The translations under genes and the position numbers were made by a program. A DNA stretch of 64,000 nt from CAZRRV01 sp964602735. Lineage in GTDB: Bacteria; Bacillota; Clostridia; Oscillospirales; Acutalibacteraceae. This document shows, in pieces, positions 9,362 through 19,903 of the stretch (its first letter is position 1; each line of letters begins with the position of its first letter). The stretch covers positions 1 to 64,000 of the forward strand of contig CAZRRV010000003.1 of NCBI GenBank assembly GCA_964602735.1, read 5' to 3'. The notes under the pieces were generated by a model. The model did no database searches, had not been told where the DNA came from, and saw nothing but the letters and a program-made list of their open reading frames with translations.

Positions 9362-9399
9362 TAAAAAAAGAACCCGGGCGCTTTACGCGCCGGGGTTCC
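9362..9399 (-). terminator. Terminator of the tRNA-Gly transcript
   Basis: On the minus strand GAACCCCGGCGCG and CGCCCGGGTTC pair with a short loop and are followed by seven T. It lies 6 bases after the tRNA gene. Confidence 0.7.
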
Positions 9400-9404
9400 C
9401 GCGG

Positions 9405-9475
9405 AGCGAGTGATGGGAATCGAACCCACATATTCAGCTTGGAAGGCTGACATTCTGCCATTGAACTACACCCGC
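9405..9475 (-). tRNA. tRNA-Gly (anticodon TCC)
   Basis: A complete cloverleaf can be drawn: acceptor GCGGGTG with CACTCGC (one G-T pair), D-arm with TAGTTCAATGGCAGAA, anticodon stem TCAGC/GCTGA around CTTCCAA, and the T-arm GTGGGTTCGATTCCCAT. The anticodon TCC reads glycine codons GGA and GGG. The CCA end is not encoded. The gene has its own promoter and terminator. Confidence 0.95.
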
Positions 9476-9487
9476 GTCAGTGTTTGT

Positions 9488-9516
9488 ATTATAACACCCG
9501 TTTTCCCCCGCGTCAA
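9488..9516 (-). promoter_or_regulatory. Promoter of tRNA-Gly
   Basis: TTGACG and TATAAT on the minus strand with a 17-base spacer, ending 13 bases before the first tRNA base. Confidence 0.75.
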
Positions 9517-9532
9517 GCGTAATTTATTTTGA

Positions 9533-9561
9533 TTGACAATGACGCGCGGAGAATGTAAAAT
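9533..9561 (+). promoter_or_regulatory. Promoter of the acidic repeat protein gene
   Basis: TTGACA and TAAAAT with an exact 17-base spacer, about 50 bases before the ATG at 9612. Confidence 0.75.
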
Positions 9562-9611
9562 AATATCGGAAGAAATTTCACCGGCAGTGCCGGATTAAAG
9601 GAGAATAAAAA

Positions 9612-10043
9612 ATGGGAACTTTGAGACAGCTTAAAAATCAGTTGAAAAAAGACGTCGGCACCCGCGAACTCATGGTGCGGTCCGACAGGTACGAGATCCT
9701 TTTCGACCTCGACGGCGATAAAATACCCGATATAGGCCTGCTCGATATCAGCCGCGACGGTGATGTAGACGCCATCGCGATGGATCTGACCGGCAACGGC
9801 GAATTCAACTTTTACCTGATCGACAACGACGGCAACGGCATAGCTGATGAAATTTCATTCTACCGCGACGGCGACGATCTGCCGGTAAAATCGGTTTTCG
9901 GGAGATCGGTTGAAGAGCGGCTGGTCGACAGCGCCGTGCGAATCCACGCGCTTCTTGTCTCGCCGAACCCCTCCGCGAAAGAGATTATCGATGCCCTTGA
10001 AGACCTCGAAAAGTTTATCGATTCTGAATATTCGAAGCTCTGA
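9612..10043 (+). CDS. Small acidic protein with DxDGD-type repeats
   Basis: A 143-residue protein with AAAGGAG 8 bases before the ATG. It has no signal peptide and no membrane helix, so it should stay in the cytoplasm. Residues 30-90 hold a row of Asp/Gly/Asn-rich segments: DLDGDKIPD, SRDGDVDA, DLTGNGEFN and DNDGNGIAD. These look like calcium-binding loops of the EF-hand, dockerin or thrombospondin type-3 kind. The last 45 residues look helical (EERLVDSAVRIHALL, AKEIIDALEDLEKFI). It has its own strong promoter and terminator, so it is a single-gene unit. I do not recognise a family with a known role; calcium or other metal binding is inferred from the loops. Confidence 0.75.
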   Translation: MGTLRQLKNQLKKDVGTRELMVRSDRYEILFDLDGDKIPDIGLLDISRDGDVDAIAMDLTGNGEFNFYLIDNDGNGIADEISFYRDGDDLPVKSVFGRSVEERLVDSAVRIHALLVSPNPSAKEIIDALEDLEKFIDSEYSKL

Positions 10044-10069
10044 GAATAAAGGCACAGCGTACCGTAAAA

Positions 10070-10110
10070 CGCGGGAAGCGGCGCTTATGTCGCCGCTTCC
10101 CGCGCTTTTT
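10070..10110 (+). terminator. Strong terminator, usable from both sides
   Basis: A perfect 14-base stem (CGCGGGAAGCGGCG, 7-base loop, complement) followed by CTTTTT on the plus strand. On the minus strand it is followed by GTTTTA, so it may also end the long pur-to-coaE transcript that converges here. Confidence 0.85.
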
Positions 10111-10157
10111 GATAATCCCGTTTTGCAAACCGCGGCCGCGCCGCGGGTAAAACATAA

Positions 10158-10727
10158 TCAAAACGCGCCGAGCACGGCTTTTACATCGCGCTCAAACGTT
10201 TTGATATCGCCGCCGTTATATATCACGTAATCGGCGCGCTGTATATAAAACCCGTCCGGCTGACCGGCGTTAAGCCGCAGACCGGCCTCGCTTTCCGTCA
10301 GTTTGTCGCGTTCCGTTATCCTCGCGTTGCGCAGTTCGCGTTCGCATAAAACGGCGACCGTATAATCACAGAACCGATCCGCCCCGCTTTCAAACAGAGT
10401 CGGCGCGTCGAGCAGCACTTTCCGGCCGGCAAGCGCTTTCAACGCGATTTCGATTTCCCCCGTTATGAACGGAAGTACGGCTTTGTTAAGCAGATTCGTA
10501 TGTTCGCGGTCGGCGAAAGCCGCCGCCGCGAGTTTTTTCCTGTCGAGTTCGGCTCCGTCGAAAATTTCTTCGCCGAACGCCGCTTTCAGCGCCCCGAGCA
10601 CCGCCTCTTTTTTATATACCTCACGGGTCAGGAGATCACAGTCGATAATCTCCCATCCCAGCTTTCGCGCGATAAGCGCGGCGGTGGATTTGCCGGAGCC
10701 GGTGGGGCCGGTGAGCCCGACAGTCAT
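10158..10727 (-). CDS. coaE: Dephospho-CoA kinase
   Basis: A 189-residue kinase for the last step of coenzyme A synthesis, phosphorylating the 3'-hydroxyl of dephospho-CoA with ATP. The P-loop is GPTGSGKST at the N-terminus, followed by DCDLLTREVY and the substrate region LLDAPTLFESGADRFCDYTVAV, all typical of CoaE. The start at 10727 overlaps the stop of the tsaC gene as ATGA and has GAGGTG upstream, so translation is coupled; a longer frame upstream is not used. It is the last gene of the minus-strand series that begins with the purine genes. Confidence 0.93.
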   Translation of the reverse strand: MTVGLTGPTGSGKSTAALIARKLGWEIIDCDLLTREVYKKEAVLGALKAAFGEEIFDGAELDRKKLAAAAFADREHTNLLNKAVLPFITGEIEIALKALAGRKVLLDAPTLFESGADRFCDYTVAVLCERELRNARITERDKLTESEAGLRLNAGQPDGFYIQRADYVIYNGGDIKTFERDVKAVLGAF

Positions 10728-11734
10728 ACTTTTATCACCTCGAAAGCGCAGGCACGAATTAAACGGTTGTACACCGCCATTGCTATGCCGTCTCTCCCCG
10801 GAGACGCGGCGTAACCGCGAACGCATTTTCTTTCGTCAAGCTCCCTTAACGCTGAAAAAAGCCTCCGTGCCGCGGTCGCCGGCTCGGAGCGCCCGCCGTA
10901 AGAAACGGCGGGAATTTTAATAAACGGCAGATCCTCGTCGAAGCACAGCGCGAAAACACCGTCGCCGCCGTTTTCGTTCACGAAATTTATGTAATCAGCG
11001 GGTTTCCCCTCTACCATGGCAAGACGGGCGCGGGGCGCGTAATGCCTGTATTTCATTCCAGGCGACGCCGCCGTCTCCCCCGCTTCAAGCTTGGAAAACA
11101 CGGCTTTGTCGATTTCGATTTTTCCCGCCGCCGCTTCGAGCATTTCCGGCGTAATCCCGCCCGGGCGCAACAGCCGCGGAGGGGTTACGGTAACATTCAG
11201 TACCGTAGATTCAACCCCTACGGAACACTCCCCGCCCTCTACTATGCCGTCGATTCTGCCGTCCATATCTTCGGCGACGGCGCGGGCGGAAGTCGGGCTC
11301 GGCAATCCCGATCGGTTGGCCGACGGCGCCGCGAGAGGTTTTCCGCACAGTCGGATGATTTCTCTCGCCACGGGGTCGCCCGGCATTCTCACGGCAACGG
11401 TAGGCAGCCCGGCGGTGACGATGTCCGGCACCGCGCGGGTTTTTCGGAAAATCATCGTAAGCGGGCCCGGCCAGAACAGATCCGCGAGTTTCTCCGCAAC
11501 CGGGGGAATTTCCGCGGCAAGCTGTGGCAGCATATCACGGCTGTTTATATGAACGATAAGCGGATTGTCCGCCGGCCGGCCCTTCGCCTCGAATACGGCG
11601 GCTACCGCGCCGGGGTTGAAAGCGTCGGCGGCGAGCCCGTAAACGGTTTCGGTAGGAATGGCGCAGATGCCGCCGCTTTTCAGTATCTCAGCCGCGACGG
11701 GCAATTCGTCGAGGTTTATGTAACGGGTTGTCAC
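10724..11734 (-). CDS. Threonylcarbamoyl-AMP synthase (Sua5/YwlC type)
   Basis: A 336-residue protein that makes threonylcarbamoyl-AMP from threonine, bicarbonate and ATP for t6A modification of tRNAs reading ANN codons. The N-terminal YrdC/TsaC domain (residues 1-205) has [15 protein letters not shown] and the [16 protein letters not shown] motif, with PSANRSG further on. The C-terminal Sua5 domain (about 230-330) is present, so this is the long form. The start is a GTG whose last bases overlap the prfA stop as GTGA. A release factor, a tRNA-modification enzyme and coaE in coupled order suggest a housekeeping unit appended to the purine operon. Confidence 0.92.
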   Translation of the reverse strand: MTTRYINLDELPVAAEILKSGGICAIPTETVYGLAADAFNPGAVAAVFEAKGRPADNPLIVHINSRDMLPQLAAEIPPVAEKLADLFWPGPLTMIFRKTRAVPDIVTAGLPTVAVRMPGDPVAREIIRLCGKPLAAPSANRSGLPSPTSARAVAEDMDGRIDGIVEGGECSVGVESTVLNVTVTPPRLLRPGGITPEMLEAAAGKIEIDKAVFSKLEAGETAASPGMKYRHYAPRARLAMVEGKPADYINFVNENGGDGVFALCFDEDLPFIKIPAVSYGGRSEPATAARRLFSALRELDERKCVRGYAASPGRDGIAMAVYNRLIRACAFEVIKV

Positions 11735-12801
11735 GACTGTTCACGCAACGCTTCGGTACGGTAATATGTTGTAAGAGCGTCGATAATTTCGTCGAGATCG
11801 CCGTTTAACACCTGCTCCAATTTATAAAGCGTAAGCCCTATCCGGTGATCGCTCACCCTGCCCTGAGGATAGTTGTAGGTGCGAATCCTTTCCGAACGAT
11901 CCCCCGTTCCTACCTGAGCCTTCCGGTCGCCGGCGATGGCGGCGTTCCGCTCGGCTGTTTTTCGTTCCAACAGACGGGAACGCAGAACTTTCATCGCCTT
12001 GTCTTTGTTTTTGTACTGGCTGCGCTCGTCCTGGCACTCCACCACAAGCCCGGTGGGAATATGGGTAATGCGTATGGCGGATTCGGTTTTGTTCACATGC
12101 TGGCCGCCAGCGCCGCCGGATCGGTAGGTATCGATTTGCAAATCGGCGGGATTTATCTCAACATCAACTTCCTCCGCCTCCGGCAGTACCGCCACCGTAA
12201 CGGTGGATGTGTGTATACGCCCCTGCGTTTCGGTTTCGGGAACCCGCTGAACTCGGTGCACGCCGCTTTCATACTTAAAGCGGGAGTAGGCTCCCTCACC
12301 CTCGACCAAAAAGGATATTTCCTTGTACCCGCCGAGCTCCGTCGGATTTTCGTTGATTATTTCGAGCCGCCAGTGCTTCGCCTCCGCGTACATCGAATAC
12401 ATTCTGAACAGAGCGCCGGCGAACAGCGCTGCCTCCTCCCCGCCGGCGCCGCCTCTTATCTCGATAATAACGTTGCGGTCGTCGTTGGGATCTTTCGGCA
12501 TAAGAAGTATTTTCAGCTCTTCGGCAAGCTTTTCGGCTTTCCGTTTGGCCTCGGTCAGTTCTTCCGCGGCCAGTTCCTTTATTTCGCGATCCTGATCTTT
12601 ATCGTCGAGCAGACTTTGCGCCCCCGCGGCGTCGTTTTCGGCTTTCAGATATTCGTCGTATTTTTCCACCAACGGGGCGAGCCGTTTGTGTTCGCGCGTC
12701 AATTCGGTATACGCGGCGAGATCGCCCGTGATTTCCGGGTCTGAAAGCCGGCTCGCTATTTCCGCGAACCGTTCTTTTACCGCCCGTAAATTTTCAAACA
12801 T
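11731..12801 (-). CDS. prfA: Peptide chain release factor 1
   Basis: A full-length release factor 1 of 356 residues that ends translation at UAA and UAG. The GGQ motif that enters the peptidyl-transferase centre is in [16 protein letters not shown], and the family sequences [16 protein letters not shown] and [14 protein letters not shown] are present. The ATG at 12801 (MFENLRAV) is preferred over an in-frame start 11 codons upstream because of family length and the AAAGGA before it. prmC, which often follows prfA, is not next here; tsaC is, with a 4-base overlap. Confidence 0.95.
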   Translation of the reverse strand: MFENLRAVKERFAEIASRLSDPEITGDLAAYTELTREHKRLAPLVEKYDEYLKAENDAAGAQSLLDDKDQDREIKELAAEELTEAKRKAEKLAEELKILLMPKDPNDDRNVIIEIRGGAGGEEAALFAGALFRMYSMYAEAKHWRLEIINENPTELGGYKEISFLVEGEGAYSRFKYESGVHRVQRVPETETQGRIHTSTVTVAVLPEAEEVDVEINPADLQIDTYRSGGAGGQHVNKTESAIRITHIPTGLVVECQDERSQYKNKDKAMKVLRSRLLERKTAERNAAIAGDRKAQVGTGDRSERIRTYNYPQGRVSDHRIGLTLYKLEQVLNGDLDEIIDALTTYYRTEALREQS

Positions 12802-12881
12802 CGGCACTGTCCTTTCGGTAATTTTGCGGCGCAATATACAGCCGGATAGCCGGCGCGCCTTTTCTCCGGGTCGGAGTCGCT

Positions 12882-14555
12882 CTAAAACAGGCCCGATATT
12901 ACGCCGTTTTCATCGACATCGATATTTTCCGCCGCCGGTTTTTTCGGCAGGCCGGGCATGGTAAGAATATCCCCCGTCATCACAACCAGAAACCCCGCGC
13001 CGGCGCTCACTTTTACGTTTTTAACGGTTACGGTAAAATTCTCCGGAGCGCCGAGCTTTGACGGGTCGTCGGAAAAGCTGTACTGCGTTTTCGCGATGCA
13101 TACCGGCAGGCCGCCGAATCCCAGTTCCGTAAGCCGCTCTATCTGTTTCTTCGCGGCCGGCAGAAAAGCGACCCCTCCGCCTCCGTAAACTTTTTTTACA
13201 ACGGCGGTGATTTTGTTTTCAATCGTGTCGTCGCTTTCATAGGCGAAGCGGAACCCGTTCGGCTGTTCGCAGAGTTTAACAACCTCCGCCGCCAGTTCGG
13301 TGCCGCCGTTCCCGCCGTCGCTCCAGACGGTGGAAAGAACCGCGTTTATACCGAGTTCGCGGCATTTCTTTATTATGAAATCAATTTCCGCCTCCGTATC
13401 GGTCGGGAACCGGTTTATCGCGACCGCACACGGCAGGCCGAATACATTCGTTATATCGGAAATATGCCGCAGCAAATTCGGGATACCCTTTTCGAGCGCG
13501 GGTATGTTTTCCTCCGCGAGGGCGTTTTTGGGAACTCCGCCGTGCATTTTCAGGGCTCTGACGGTCGCTACGATAACCGCGGCCGAGGGTTTCAGTTTGG
13601 CGAGACGGCATTTAATATCAAAAAATTTCTCCGCGCCCAGATCGGCGCCGAACCCCGCCTCGGTAACGGCGTAATCCCCGAGACGCAGCGCCATTTTCGT
13701 GGCGATAACGGAATTGCAGCCGTGAGCTATATTGGCGAAAGGCCCGCCGTGCACAAAAGCCGGCGTCCCCTCGAGGGTTTGCACGAGATTGGGTTTAAGC
13801 GCGTCTTTAAGCAGGGCGGTCATCGCGCCGGCGGCTTTAAGCTCGCCGCAGGTGACGGGTTCATCGTTGTAAGTATAACCCACAACTATCGCCGACAGCC
13901 GCCGTTTCAAATCGCTTACGGATTCGGCCAGGCACAGCACCGCCATAATTTCCGACGCCACGGCAATATCGAACCCGTCTTCGCGCGGGGTTCCGTTGCT
14001 CTTCCCGCCGAGCCCGTCGACTATAAAGCGCAGCTGGCGATCGTTCATATCCATACAGCGCTTCCAGACTATTTTTTTCGGATCGATATTGAGAGCGTTC
14101 CCCTGCTGAATATGATTGTCGAGCATTGCCGCCAGAAGATTGTTCGCCGATTCGACGGCGTGAAAATCCCCCGTAAAGTGAAGATTGATATCCTCCATCG
14201 GCACAACCTGCGCGTACCCTCCGCCCGCCGCTCCGCCTTTAACTCCGAACACGGGGCCGAGCGAAGGCTCGCGCAACGCCGCTACTGCATTCTTTCCGAT
14301 TTTTCTCAGTCCGTCGGCAAGACCTATCGTGGTTGTGGTTTTCCCCTCGCCCGCGGGGGTAGGGGTTATGGCGGTTACGAGAATGAGTTTGCCGTCTTTG
14401 CCCGGGTGTTCCTTAAGCAGCGACAAATCGACCTTTGCCTTGTATTTCCCGTACGGTTCCAGATACCGTTCGCCGATGCCGGCGGCTTTCGCCACATCGT
14501 ATATCGGCTTTTTTTCGCACCGTCCCGCTATTTCGATGTCGGATAAATATTCCAT
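12882..14555 (-). CDS. fhs: Formate-tetrahydrofolate ligase
   Basis: A complete 557-residue enzyme that joins formate to tetrahydrofolate using ATP, giving 10-formyl-THF. The nucleotide-binding segment [20 protein letters not shown] is near residue 65, followed by [23 protein letters not shown] and [12 protein letters not shown], both hallmark regions, and [17 protein letters not shown] near the C-terminus. The product is the formyl donor for the purN and AICAR formyltransferase steps encoded upstream in the same direction, so supply and use of one-carbon units share the operon. It is 16 bases after the IMP dehydrogenase gene. Confidence 0.97.
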   Translation of the reverse strand: MEYLSDIEIAGRCEKKPIYDVAKAAGIGERYLEPYGKYKAKVDLSLLKEHPGKDGKLILVTAITPTPAGEGKTTTTIGLADGLRKIGKNAVAALREPSLGPVFGVKGGAAGGGYAQVVPMEDINLHFTGDFHAVESANNLLAAMLDNHIQQGNALNIDPKKIVWKRCMDMNDRQLRFIVDGLGGKSNGTPREDGFDIAVASEIMAVLCLAESVSDLKRRLSAIVVGYTYNDEPVTCGELKAAGAMTALLKDALKPNLVQTLEGTPAFVHGGPFANIAHGCNSVIATKMALRLGDYAVTEAGFGADLGAEKFFDIKCRLAKLKPSAAVIVATVRALKMHGGVPKNALAEENIPALEKGIPNLLRHISDITNVFGLPCAVAINRFPTDTEAEIDFIIKKCRELGINAVLSTVWSDGGNGGTELAAEVVKLCEQPNGFRFAYESDDTIENKITAVVKKVYGGGGVAFLPAAKKQIERLTELGFGGLPVCIAKTQYSFSDDPSKLGAPENFTVTVKNVKVSAGAGFLVVMTGDILTMPGLPKKPAAENIDVDENGVISGLF

Positions 14556-14571
14556 TGTTTCCGCCTCCGTA

Positions 14572-16074
14572 TTATTTGCCCGTTCCGCCGGATTTCAGGG
14601 TAACATCGTGATACCCGCCCTCGACGATACTCGTCGCCGACACGAGGGTGATTTTCGCGTCGCGCTGAAGATCGGGAATATTCGTCACGCCGCAATTACA
14701 CATTGTGGATTTTACTTTATACATACTTTTCTCAACATTGTCGTGCAGGCTGCCGGCGTATGTGACATACGAATCGACCCCCTCTTCAAACGAGAGCTTC
14801 CGCTGCCCGCCCACATCGTAGCGCTGCCAGTTGCGCGCGCGGTTCGAGCCTTCGCCCCAGTATTCCTTAACATAAACCCCGTCTACAAGCAGTTTGTTGG
14901 TCGGGCTTTCGTCGAACCTGGCAAAATATCTCCCCAGCATCACGAAATCGGCGCCCATGGCAAGAGCGAGGGTTATATGGTAATCGTGAACTATTCCGCC
15001 GTCGGAACATATCGGAATATAGACGCCCGTTTTCCTGTAATATTCGTCGCGCGCGGCCGCGACTTCGATAAGCGCCGTAGCCTGTCCGCGCCCTATGCCT
15101 TTGGTTTCCCTCGTTATGCATATCGAGCCTCCGCCTATGCCTACCTTGACGAAATCGGCGCCCGCCTCCGCAAGGAAAAGAAAACCGTCGCGGTCGACAA
15201 CATTCCCGGCTCCCGCTTTTACGCTGTCTCCGTAACGCGAACGGATAAAATCGAGGGTCTTTTTCTGCCAGCATGTATACCCTTCCGACGAATCTATACA
15301 AAGCACATCCGCCCCGGCGTCGACCAGCGCGGGGATACGCTTTTCGTAATCCTGCGTGTTGATACCGGCACCGACACGGTAGCTTTTGTTCCCGTCGAGC
15401 AGTTCAAGGGGCCGGTTTTTGTGGCCGTCGTAGTCTTTGCGGAACACAAAATATTTCAAGCATCCTCCGCCGTCGACGATCGGTAGCGCGTTCAGTTTAT
15501 GCTCCCAGATAATGTCGTTGGCCTCGCGCAGGGTTGTGTCCTGCGGGGCGGTTATAAGCTTTTCAACCGGGGTCATAAACTCTTTTACCTTCAAATCGGG
15601 CGCCATACGGCTCACTCTGTAATCTCTTCCGGTTACAAGACCCAGCAGTTTACCGCAACTGCTCCCGTCGGAGGTCACGGCGATTGTGGAGAACCCGTTT
15701 TTTTCTTTAAGCGCCAAAACATCCGCCAGAGTGTTTTCGGGAGTTAAATTCGAAGCGCTTACCACAAACCCCGCTTTATAGTTTTTAACCCTCGCGACCA
15801 TCGCCGCCTCGTCTTCGATCGGCTGCGAACCGTAAATAAAGGAAATCCCGCCCTCCTTGGCAAGCGCTATCGCCAGAGTATCGTTCGATACCGACTGCAT
15901 AATCGCGCTGGTCATCGGAATATTCAGAGAAATCGCCGGTTCCTCACCTGCGCGGAATTTCGTAAGAGGCGTTTTCAGCGACACATTCGCGGGTACGCAA
16001 TTTTCGCCGGTGTACCCCGGAATAAGCAGATATTCGCTGAATGTGTGCGACGGTTCGTTGTAATAGCGTGCCAT
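14572..16074 (-). CDS. guaB: IMP dehydrogenase, Tritrichomonas-like type
   Basis: A 500-residue enzyme that oxidises IMP to XMP with NAD, the first step to GMP. The ATG at 16074 follows GGAGG by 7 bases. The barrel is split by a CBS pair (about residues 105-225). The active-site loop is [18 protein letters not shown] with the catalytic Cys; the flap holds [12 protein letters not shown] with the catalytic Arg. The N-terminus [20 protein letters not shown], the loop and the stretch KSTMCNCG match what I recall of the IMP dehydrogenase of Tritrichomonas foetus much more closely than the common bacterial type (GSICTTRIVAGVG). It follows purL after a 135-base gap in which I see no clear signal. 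Confidence 0.93.
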   Translation of the reverse strand: MARYYNEPSHTFSEYLLIPGYTGENCVPANVSLKTPLTKFRAGEEPAISLNIPMTSAIMQSVSNDTLAIALAKEGGISFIYGSQPIEDEAAMVARVKNYKAGFVVSASNLTPENTLADVLALKEKNGFSTIAVTSDGSSCGKLLGLVTGRDYRVSRMAPDLKVKEFMTPVEKLITAPQDTTLREANDIIWEHKLNALPIVDGGGCLKYFVFRKDYDGHKNRPLELLDGNKSYRVGAGINTQDYEKRIPALVDAGADVLCIDSSEGYTCWQKKTLDFIRSRYGDSVKAGAGNVVDRDGFLFLAEAGADFVKVGIGGGSICITRETKGIGRGQATALIEVAAARDEYYRKTGVYIPICSDGGIVHDYHITLALAMGADFVMLGRYFARFDESPTNKLLVDGVYVKEYWGEGSNRARNWQRYDVGGQRKLSFEEGVDSYVTYAGSLHDNVEKSMYKVKSTMCNCGVTNIPDLQRDAKITLVSATSIVEGGYHDVTLKSGGTGK

Positions 16075-16209
16075 TTTAATCCCTCCATGTTTTTTTCGGC
16101 GGTGTTCACCGGATTTACTCCCCGTGCGCGGCGGAATCCCGGTTCGCTTTCGGATCATTCGCATAAATCCTCCGCGGGTTCGCGGGCAAAGGCGCGGGCG
16201 GGTATATAT

Positions 16210-19200
16210 TCAACGGAAATAGCGTACGCCGGACTCGAATATCCGCATATCGTAATTGCCGGGAACGTTCTTATAAAGATACGGACCTTTACGCTCGCAA
16301 TGCCCCATTTTACCGAAGACCCGTCCGTCGGGCGATGTTATGCCTTCAACGGCGAAAAGCGACTGATTGGGGTTGAACCGAATATCGTCGGTGGCGCGAC
16401 CGTCGAAATCGACATACTGCGTGGCAATCTGCCCGTTATTCGCGAGTTCGCGTATAAGATTTTCGCCGGCGTAAAACCTGCCCTCCCCATGTGAGACGGG
16501 CACGCTGTAAACTTCGCCGACACGGGTTCCCGCAAGCCACGGGGAAAGCGATGACGCAACGCGGACACGTACTATTTTCGACTGATGGCGGCCGACGGTA
16601 TTGTATGTGAGAGTGGGACATGTTTCGTCGGTATCGATGATTTTGCCGTAAGGAACAAGCCCGAGTTTGATAAGTGCCTGAAATCCGTTGCAGATTCCGA
16701 GCATGAGCCCGTCGCGCTTTTCGAGCAGTTCCTCCACCTGTTCTTTTATCTCGGCGTTCCGGAAAAATGCGGTTATAAATTTCCCGGAACCGTCGGGTTC
16801 GTCGCCTCCCGAAAACCCGCCCGGAATAAACACCATCTGCGACACGGAAAGTTTTTTCGCGAAAGTCTCGACGCTGCGGGCGACCCCCTCGGCGGTTAAA
16901 TTGTTTATTACGAATATTTCCGGCTCGGCACCCGCATCGCTCATCGCCGCGGCGGAGTCGTATTCGCAGTTCGTTCCGGGAAATACGGGTATCAGAACGT
17001 GCGGTTTCGCGGTGCGGACGGCCGGAAAACGGAAGGCTTTTTGGTTGAAAGTGAATGTTTCGGCCGCGAAAACCGGCTTTTCACCCTCGCGGCGGTACAC
17101 CTTTTCAAGTTTGTTTTCATAAATTTCCGAAAGTTCGTTTAACCCGACCCGCTCGTCTCCGCGCGTGATTTCAAATTCGGGGAGAGTATAACCCAGAGTT
17201 TCTCCCGTATCGCAGTCATCCGCGAGTTCCAGAACGAACGAGCCGTAAGCGTATTCGAATATCCGCGCGATCGGAAAATCTTTGACAAACGCAAAACCGA
17301 TTCGGTTCCCGAGGCACATTTTAAGCACCGCCCCGGCGATCCCTCCCTCTCCGGGAGTATAGGCAGATACGGCTTTACCGGAGCGCAGCAGCGCGGCGAC
17401 GGTTTCGAATGTTCTTTTAAGAGAATCGGTTTCGGGGAGCAGGTTTTCTCCGTACTTCGGGGAGATAACCGCCACCCGGCTGCCCGCTTTCTTAAACTCC
17501 GGCGAGATTACATTGCCGGCTTTCCCGGATGTAACGGCGAAAGAGACAAGCGTAGGAGGAACATCCAGATCCTCAAAGCTGCCGCTCATGGAATCTTTGC
17601 CCCCGACGGCGCCGATTCCGAGCTCGGTCTGCGCCTTGAACGCCCCGAGCAACGCGGAAAAGGGCACGCCCCAACGCGCGGGATCGCGGTTGGGCTTCGC
17701 GAAATACTCCTGAAACGTGAGATATATTTCCCGCTGTCCGCCCCCGCCGGCGATAAGCTTCGACACCGATTCGACAACCGCGAGATACGCGCCGTGATAC
17801 GGGCTTTTCTCGGCAATACGGGGATTGTACCCCCATGCCATAAGCGAGCAGTCATTTGTGCGGCGGTTCTCAACAGGAATCTTATGCGCCATGGCCTGTA
17901 TCGGCGTCGCCTGGTATTTCCCGCCGAACGGCATTAAAACGGTTCCCGCGCCGATGGTGGAATCGAAACGCTCGGAAAGTCCCTGTTTTGAGCAGATATT
18001 GAGGTCGCCGGCGAGAGCACGGTAAAGATCGCAAAATCCGCCGTGCGGCCCGATACGGTAGTCCGCCGCCGGAGCCGCGCAGACTTCGGTATGCTTTTCG
18101 GCTCCGTTGGAATTCAAAAATTCGCGGCTTAAATCGACGATTAACTTCCCGTTCCAGTACATTTGCAGTCGCGGATCGCTCTGCACCTCGGCAACAACCG
18201 TAGCCTCTAAATTCTCCCCCGCGGCAAGTTCCGCAAACCGCGCCGCATCGCCGGGCGATACCACCACGGCCATTCGCTCCTGCGATTCGCTGATTGCGAG
18301 TTCGGTTCCGTCCAATCCCTCGTATTTTTTCGGCACGGCGTTCAAATCTATTTTCAACCCGTCGGCCAGTTCTCCTATCGCGACAGATACGCCCCCCGCT
18401 CCGAAATCGTTGCACCGCTTTATAAGCCGGCACACTTCCGGGTTGCGGAACAGCCGCTGAAGCTTGCGCTCTTCGGGGGCGTTACCTTTCTGTACCTCGG
18501 CGCCGCACTCTTCAAGCGAACGGATCGTGTGCGATTTCGACGAGCCGGTTGCGCCTCCGCAACCGTCGCGCCCCGTTCTGCCGCCGAGCAGTATAACCTT
18601 ATCTCCCGGCAGCGGCGCCTCCCGCCGGACATTTTTCTCCGGCACGGCACCGATAACCGCGCCGATTTCCATTCTTTTCGCGGCATAACCGGGATGATAA
18701 ATTTCATCGACGATCCCGGTGGCAAGCCCTATCTGGTTGCCGTATGAAGAATATCCCGCCGCCGCCGTCGTTACGATCTTACGCTGGGGAAGTTTCCCGG
18801 GAACGGTTTCCGACACGCTTTGCAGCGGGTTCGCCGCGCCCGTAACCCTCATCGCGGCGTAAACATACGCCCGCCCGGACAGCGGATCGCGTATGGCCCC
18901 GCCTATGCAGGTGGCGGCTCCGCCGAAAGGCTCGATTTCGGTGGGGTGATTATGGGTTTCGTTCTTGAAAAGCAGTAACCACGGTTCGGTTCCGCCGTCA
19001 GTCTCAACATCGATTTTTACGGTGCAGGCGTTTATTTCGTCGGATTCGTCGAGACGGCGAAGCTGACCCGTCTGTTTCAGGTAGCGGGCGGCGACTGTCG
19101 CAATATCCATAAGCGTAACCGGCTTTGTTTGTCCGGTTAATTCGCGCACTTTAAGATATTCATCATAAACAGTTTGAAGCATCGGATCGGAGAAAGAAAC

Positions 19201-19899
19201 GGAATCGATATTCGTAAGGAATGTTGTGTGCCGACAGTGATCCGACCAGTAGGTGTCGATCACGCGGATCTCGGTAATGGTCGGATCGCGGTGCTCCGAA
19301 CGGAAATAATCGCGGCAAAATTCAAGATCGCTTTCGTCCATAGCGAGCGAATACCCGGCGGCGAACTTCCCGATCTCTTCACATCCCATTGCGGTAAAAC
19401 CCGTCAGAGTTTCAACGGTTCGCGGAACGGTATAGTCCCGCGCGAGGGTTTCCGCGGGAAGGAGCGACGCCTCCCTCGCCTCGACCGGGTTAATAACATA
19501 CTTTTTTATTTCGGCAATTTCGCCGTTTGAAAGGCTGCCGTAAAGCAGATAAACCTTGGCGGTTTTTACCTCGGGGCGGGCGCCGCGCGACAGCATCTGC
19601 AGACACTGCGCCGCGGAATCCGCCCGCTGGTCGAACTGACCCGGAAGATATTCCACCGCGAAACAATACCCGCCGTCATCGGGGACGGCATCGAACAGAT
19701 TATCGAGCTGCGGCTCGGAAAATACGGTTCTTTTCCCGTATTCAAACAGATCCGCGTCGCAGTTTTCAACATCGTATCTGTTGAACACGCGCAGTTTTTC
19801 GAGCGATCGTATCGCCAGAAAATTTCTGATGTCGGAGAGCAGCGCCGATGCTTCGCTGTCGAGTCCCGGCTTTTTCTCGACGAAAATTCTGTAAACCAT
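16210..19899 (-). CDS. purL: Phosphoribosylformylglycinamidine synthase, fused PurL/PurQ
   Basis: A 1229-residue single-chain enzyme that turns FGAR into FGAM using glutamine and ATP. The ATG at 19899 has GGGGGAG upstream; the frame extends further, but into purD. The synthetase part occupies about residues 1-950, with TEIRVIDTYWSDHCRHTTF, ETHNHPTEIEPFGGAATCIGGAIRDPLSGRAYVYA and FGAGGVSVAIGELADG. The C-terminal glutaminase (about 970-1229) has FPGTNCEYDSA, the nucleophile Cys in LGICNGFQ, and HGEGRF with the His/Glu partners. This is the fused form of about 1240 residues found in many clostridia, so separate purS and purQ are not expected. It begins 4 bases after the purD stop. Confidence 0.96.
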   Translation of the reverse strand: MVYRIFVEKKPGLDSEASALLSDIRNFLAIRSLEKLRVFNRYDVENCDADLFEYGKRTVFSEPQLDNLFDAVPDDGGYCFAVEYLPGQFDQRADSAAQCLQMLSRGARPEVKTAKVYLLYGSLSNGEIAEIKKYVINPVEAREASLLPAETLARDYTVPRTVETLTGFTAMGCEEIGKFAAGYSLAMDESDLEFCRDYFRSEHRDPTITEIRVIDTYWSDHCRHTTFLTNIDSVSFSDPMLQTVYDEYLKVRELTGQTKPVTLMDIATVAARYLKQTGQLRRLDESDEINACTVKIDVETDGGTEPWLLLFKNETHNHPTEIEPFGGAATCIGGAIRDPLSGRAYVYAAMRVTGAANPLQSVSETVPGKLPQRKIVTTAAAGYSSYGNQIGLATGIVDEIYHPGYAAKRMEIGAVIGAVPEKNVRREAPLPGDKVILLGGRTGRDGCGGATGSSKSHTIRSLEECGAEVQKGNAPEERKLQRLFRNPEVCRLIKRCNDFGAGGVSVAIGELADGLKIDLNAVPKKYEGLDGTELAISESQERMAVVVSPGDAARFAELAAGENLEATVVAEVQSDPRLQMYWNGKLIVDLSREFLNSNGAEKHTEVCAAPAADYRIGPHGGFCDLYRALAGDLNICSKQGLSERFDSTIGAGTVLMPFGGKYQATPIQAMAHKIPVENRRTNDCSLMAWGYNPRIAEKSPYHGAYLAVVESVSKLIAGGGGQREIYLTFQEYFAKPNRDPARWGVPFSALLGAFKAQTELGIGAVGGKDSMSGSFEDLDVPPTLVSFAVTSGKAGNVISPEFKKAGSRVAVISPKYGENLLPETDSLKRTFETVAALLRSGKAVSAYTPGEGGIAGAVLKMCLGNRIGFAFVKDFPIARIFEYAYGSFVLELADDCDTGETLGYTLPEFEITRGDERVGLNELSEIYENKLEKVYRREGEKPVFAAETFTFNQKAFRFPAVRTAKPHVLIPVFPGTNCEYDSAAAMSDAGAEPEIFVINNLTAEGVARSVETFAKKLSVSQMVFIPGGFSGGDEPDGSGKFITAFFRNAEIKEQVEELLEKRDGLMLGICNGFQALIKLGLVPYGKIIDTDETCPTLTYNTVGRHQSKIVRVRVASSLSPWLAGTRVGEVYSVPVSHGEGRFYAGENLIRELANNGQIATQYVDFDGRATDDIRFNPNQSLFAVEGITSPDGRVFGKMGHCERKGPYLYKNVPGNYDMRIFESGVRYFR

Positions 19900-19903
19900 A
19901 CAG

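Noticed and set aside
14185..15486. Open frame of 433 residues on the plus strand
   Set aside because: Antisense to fhs and the IMP dehydrogenase gene, low complexity in composition and no start signal.
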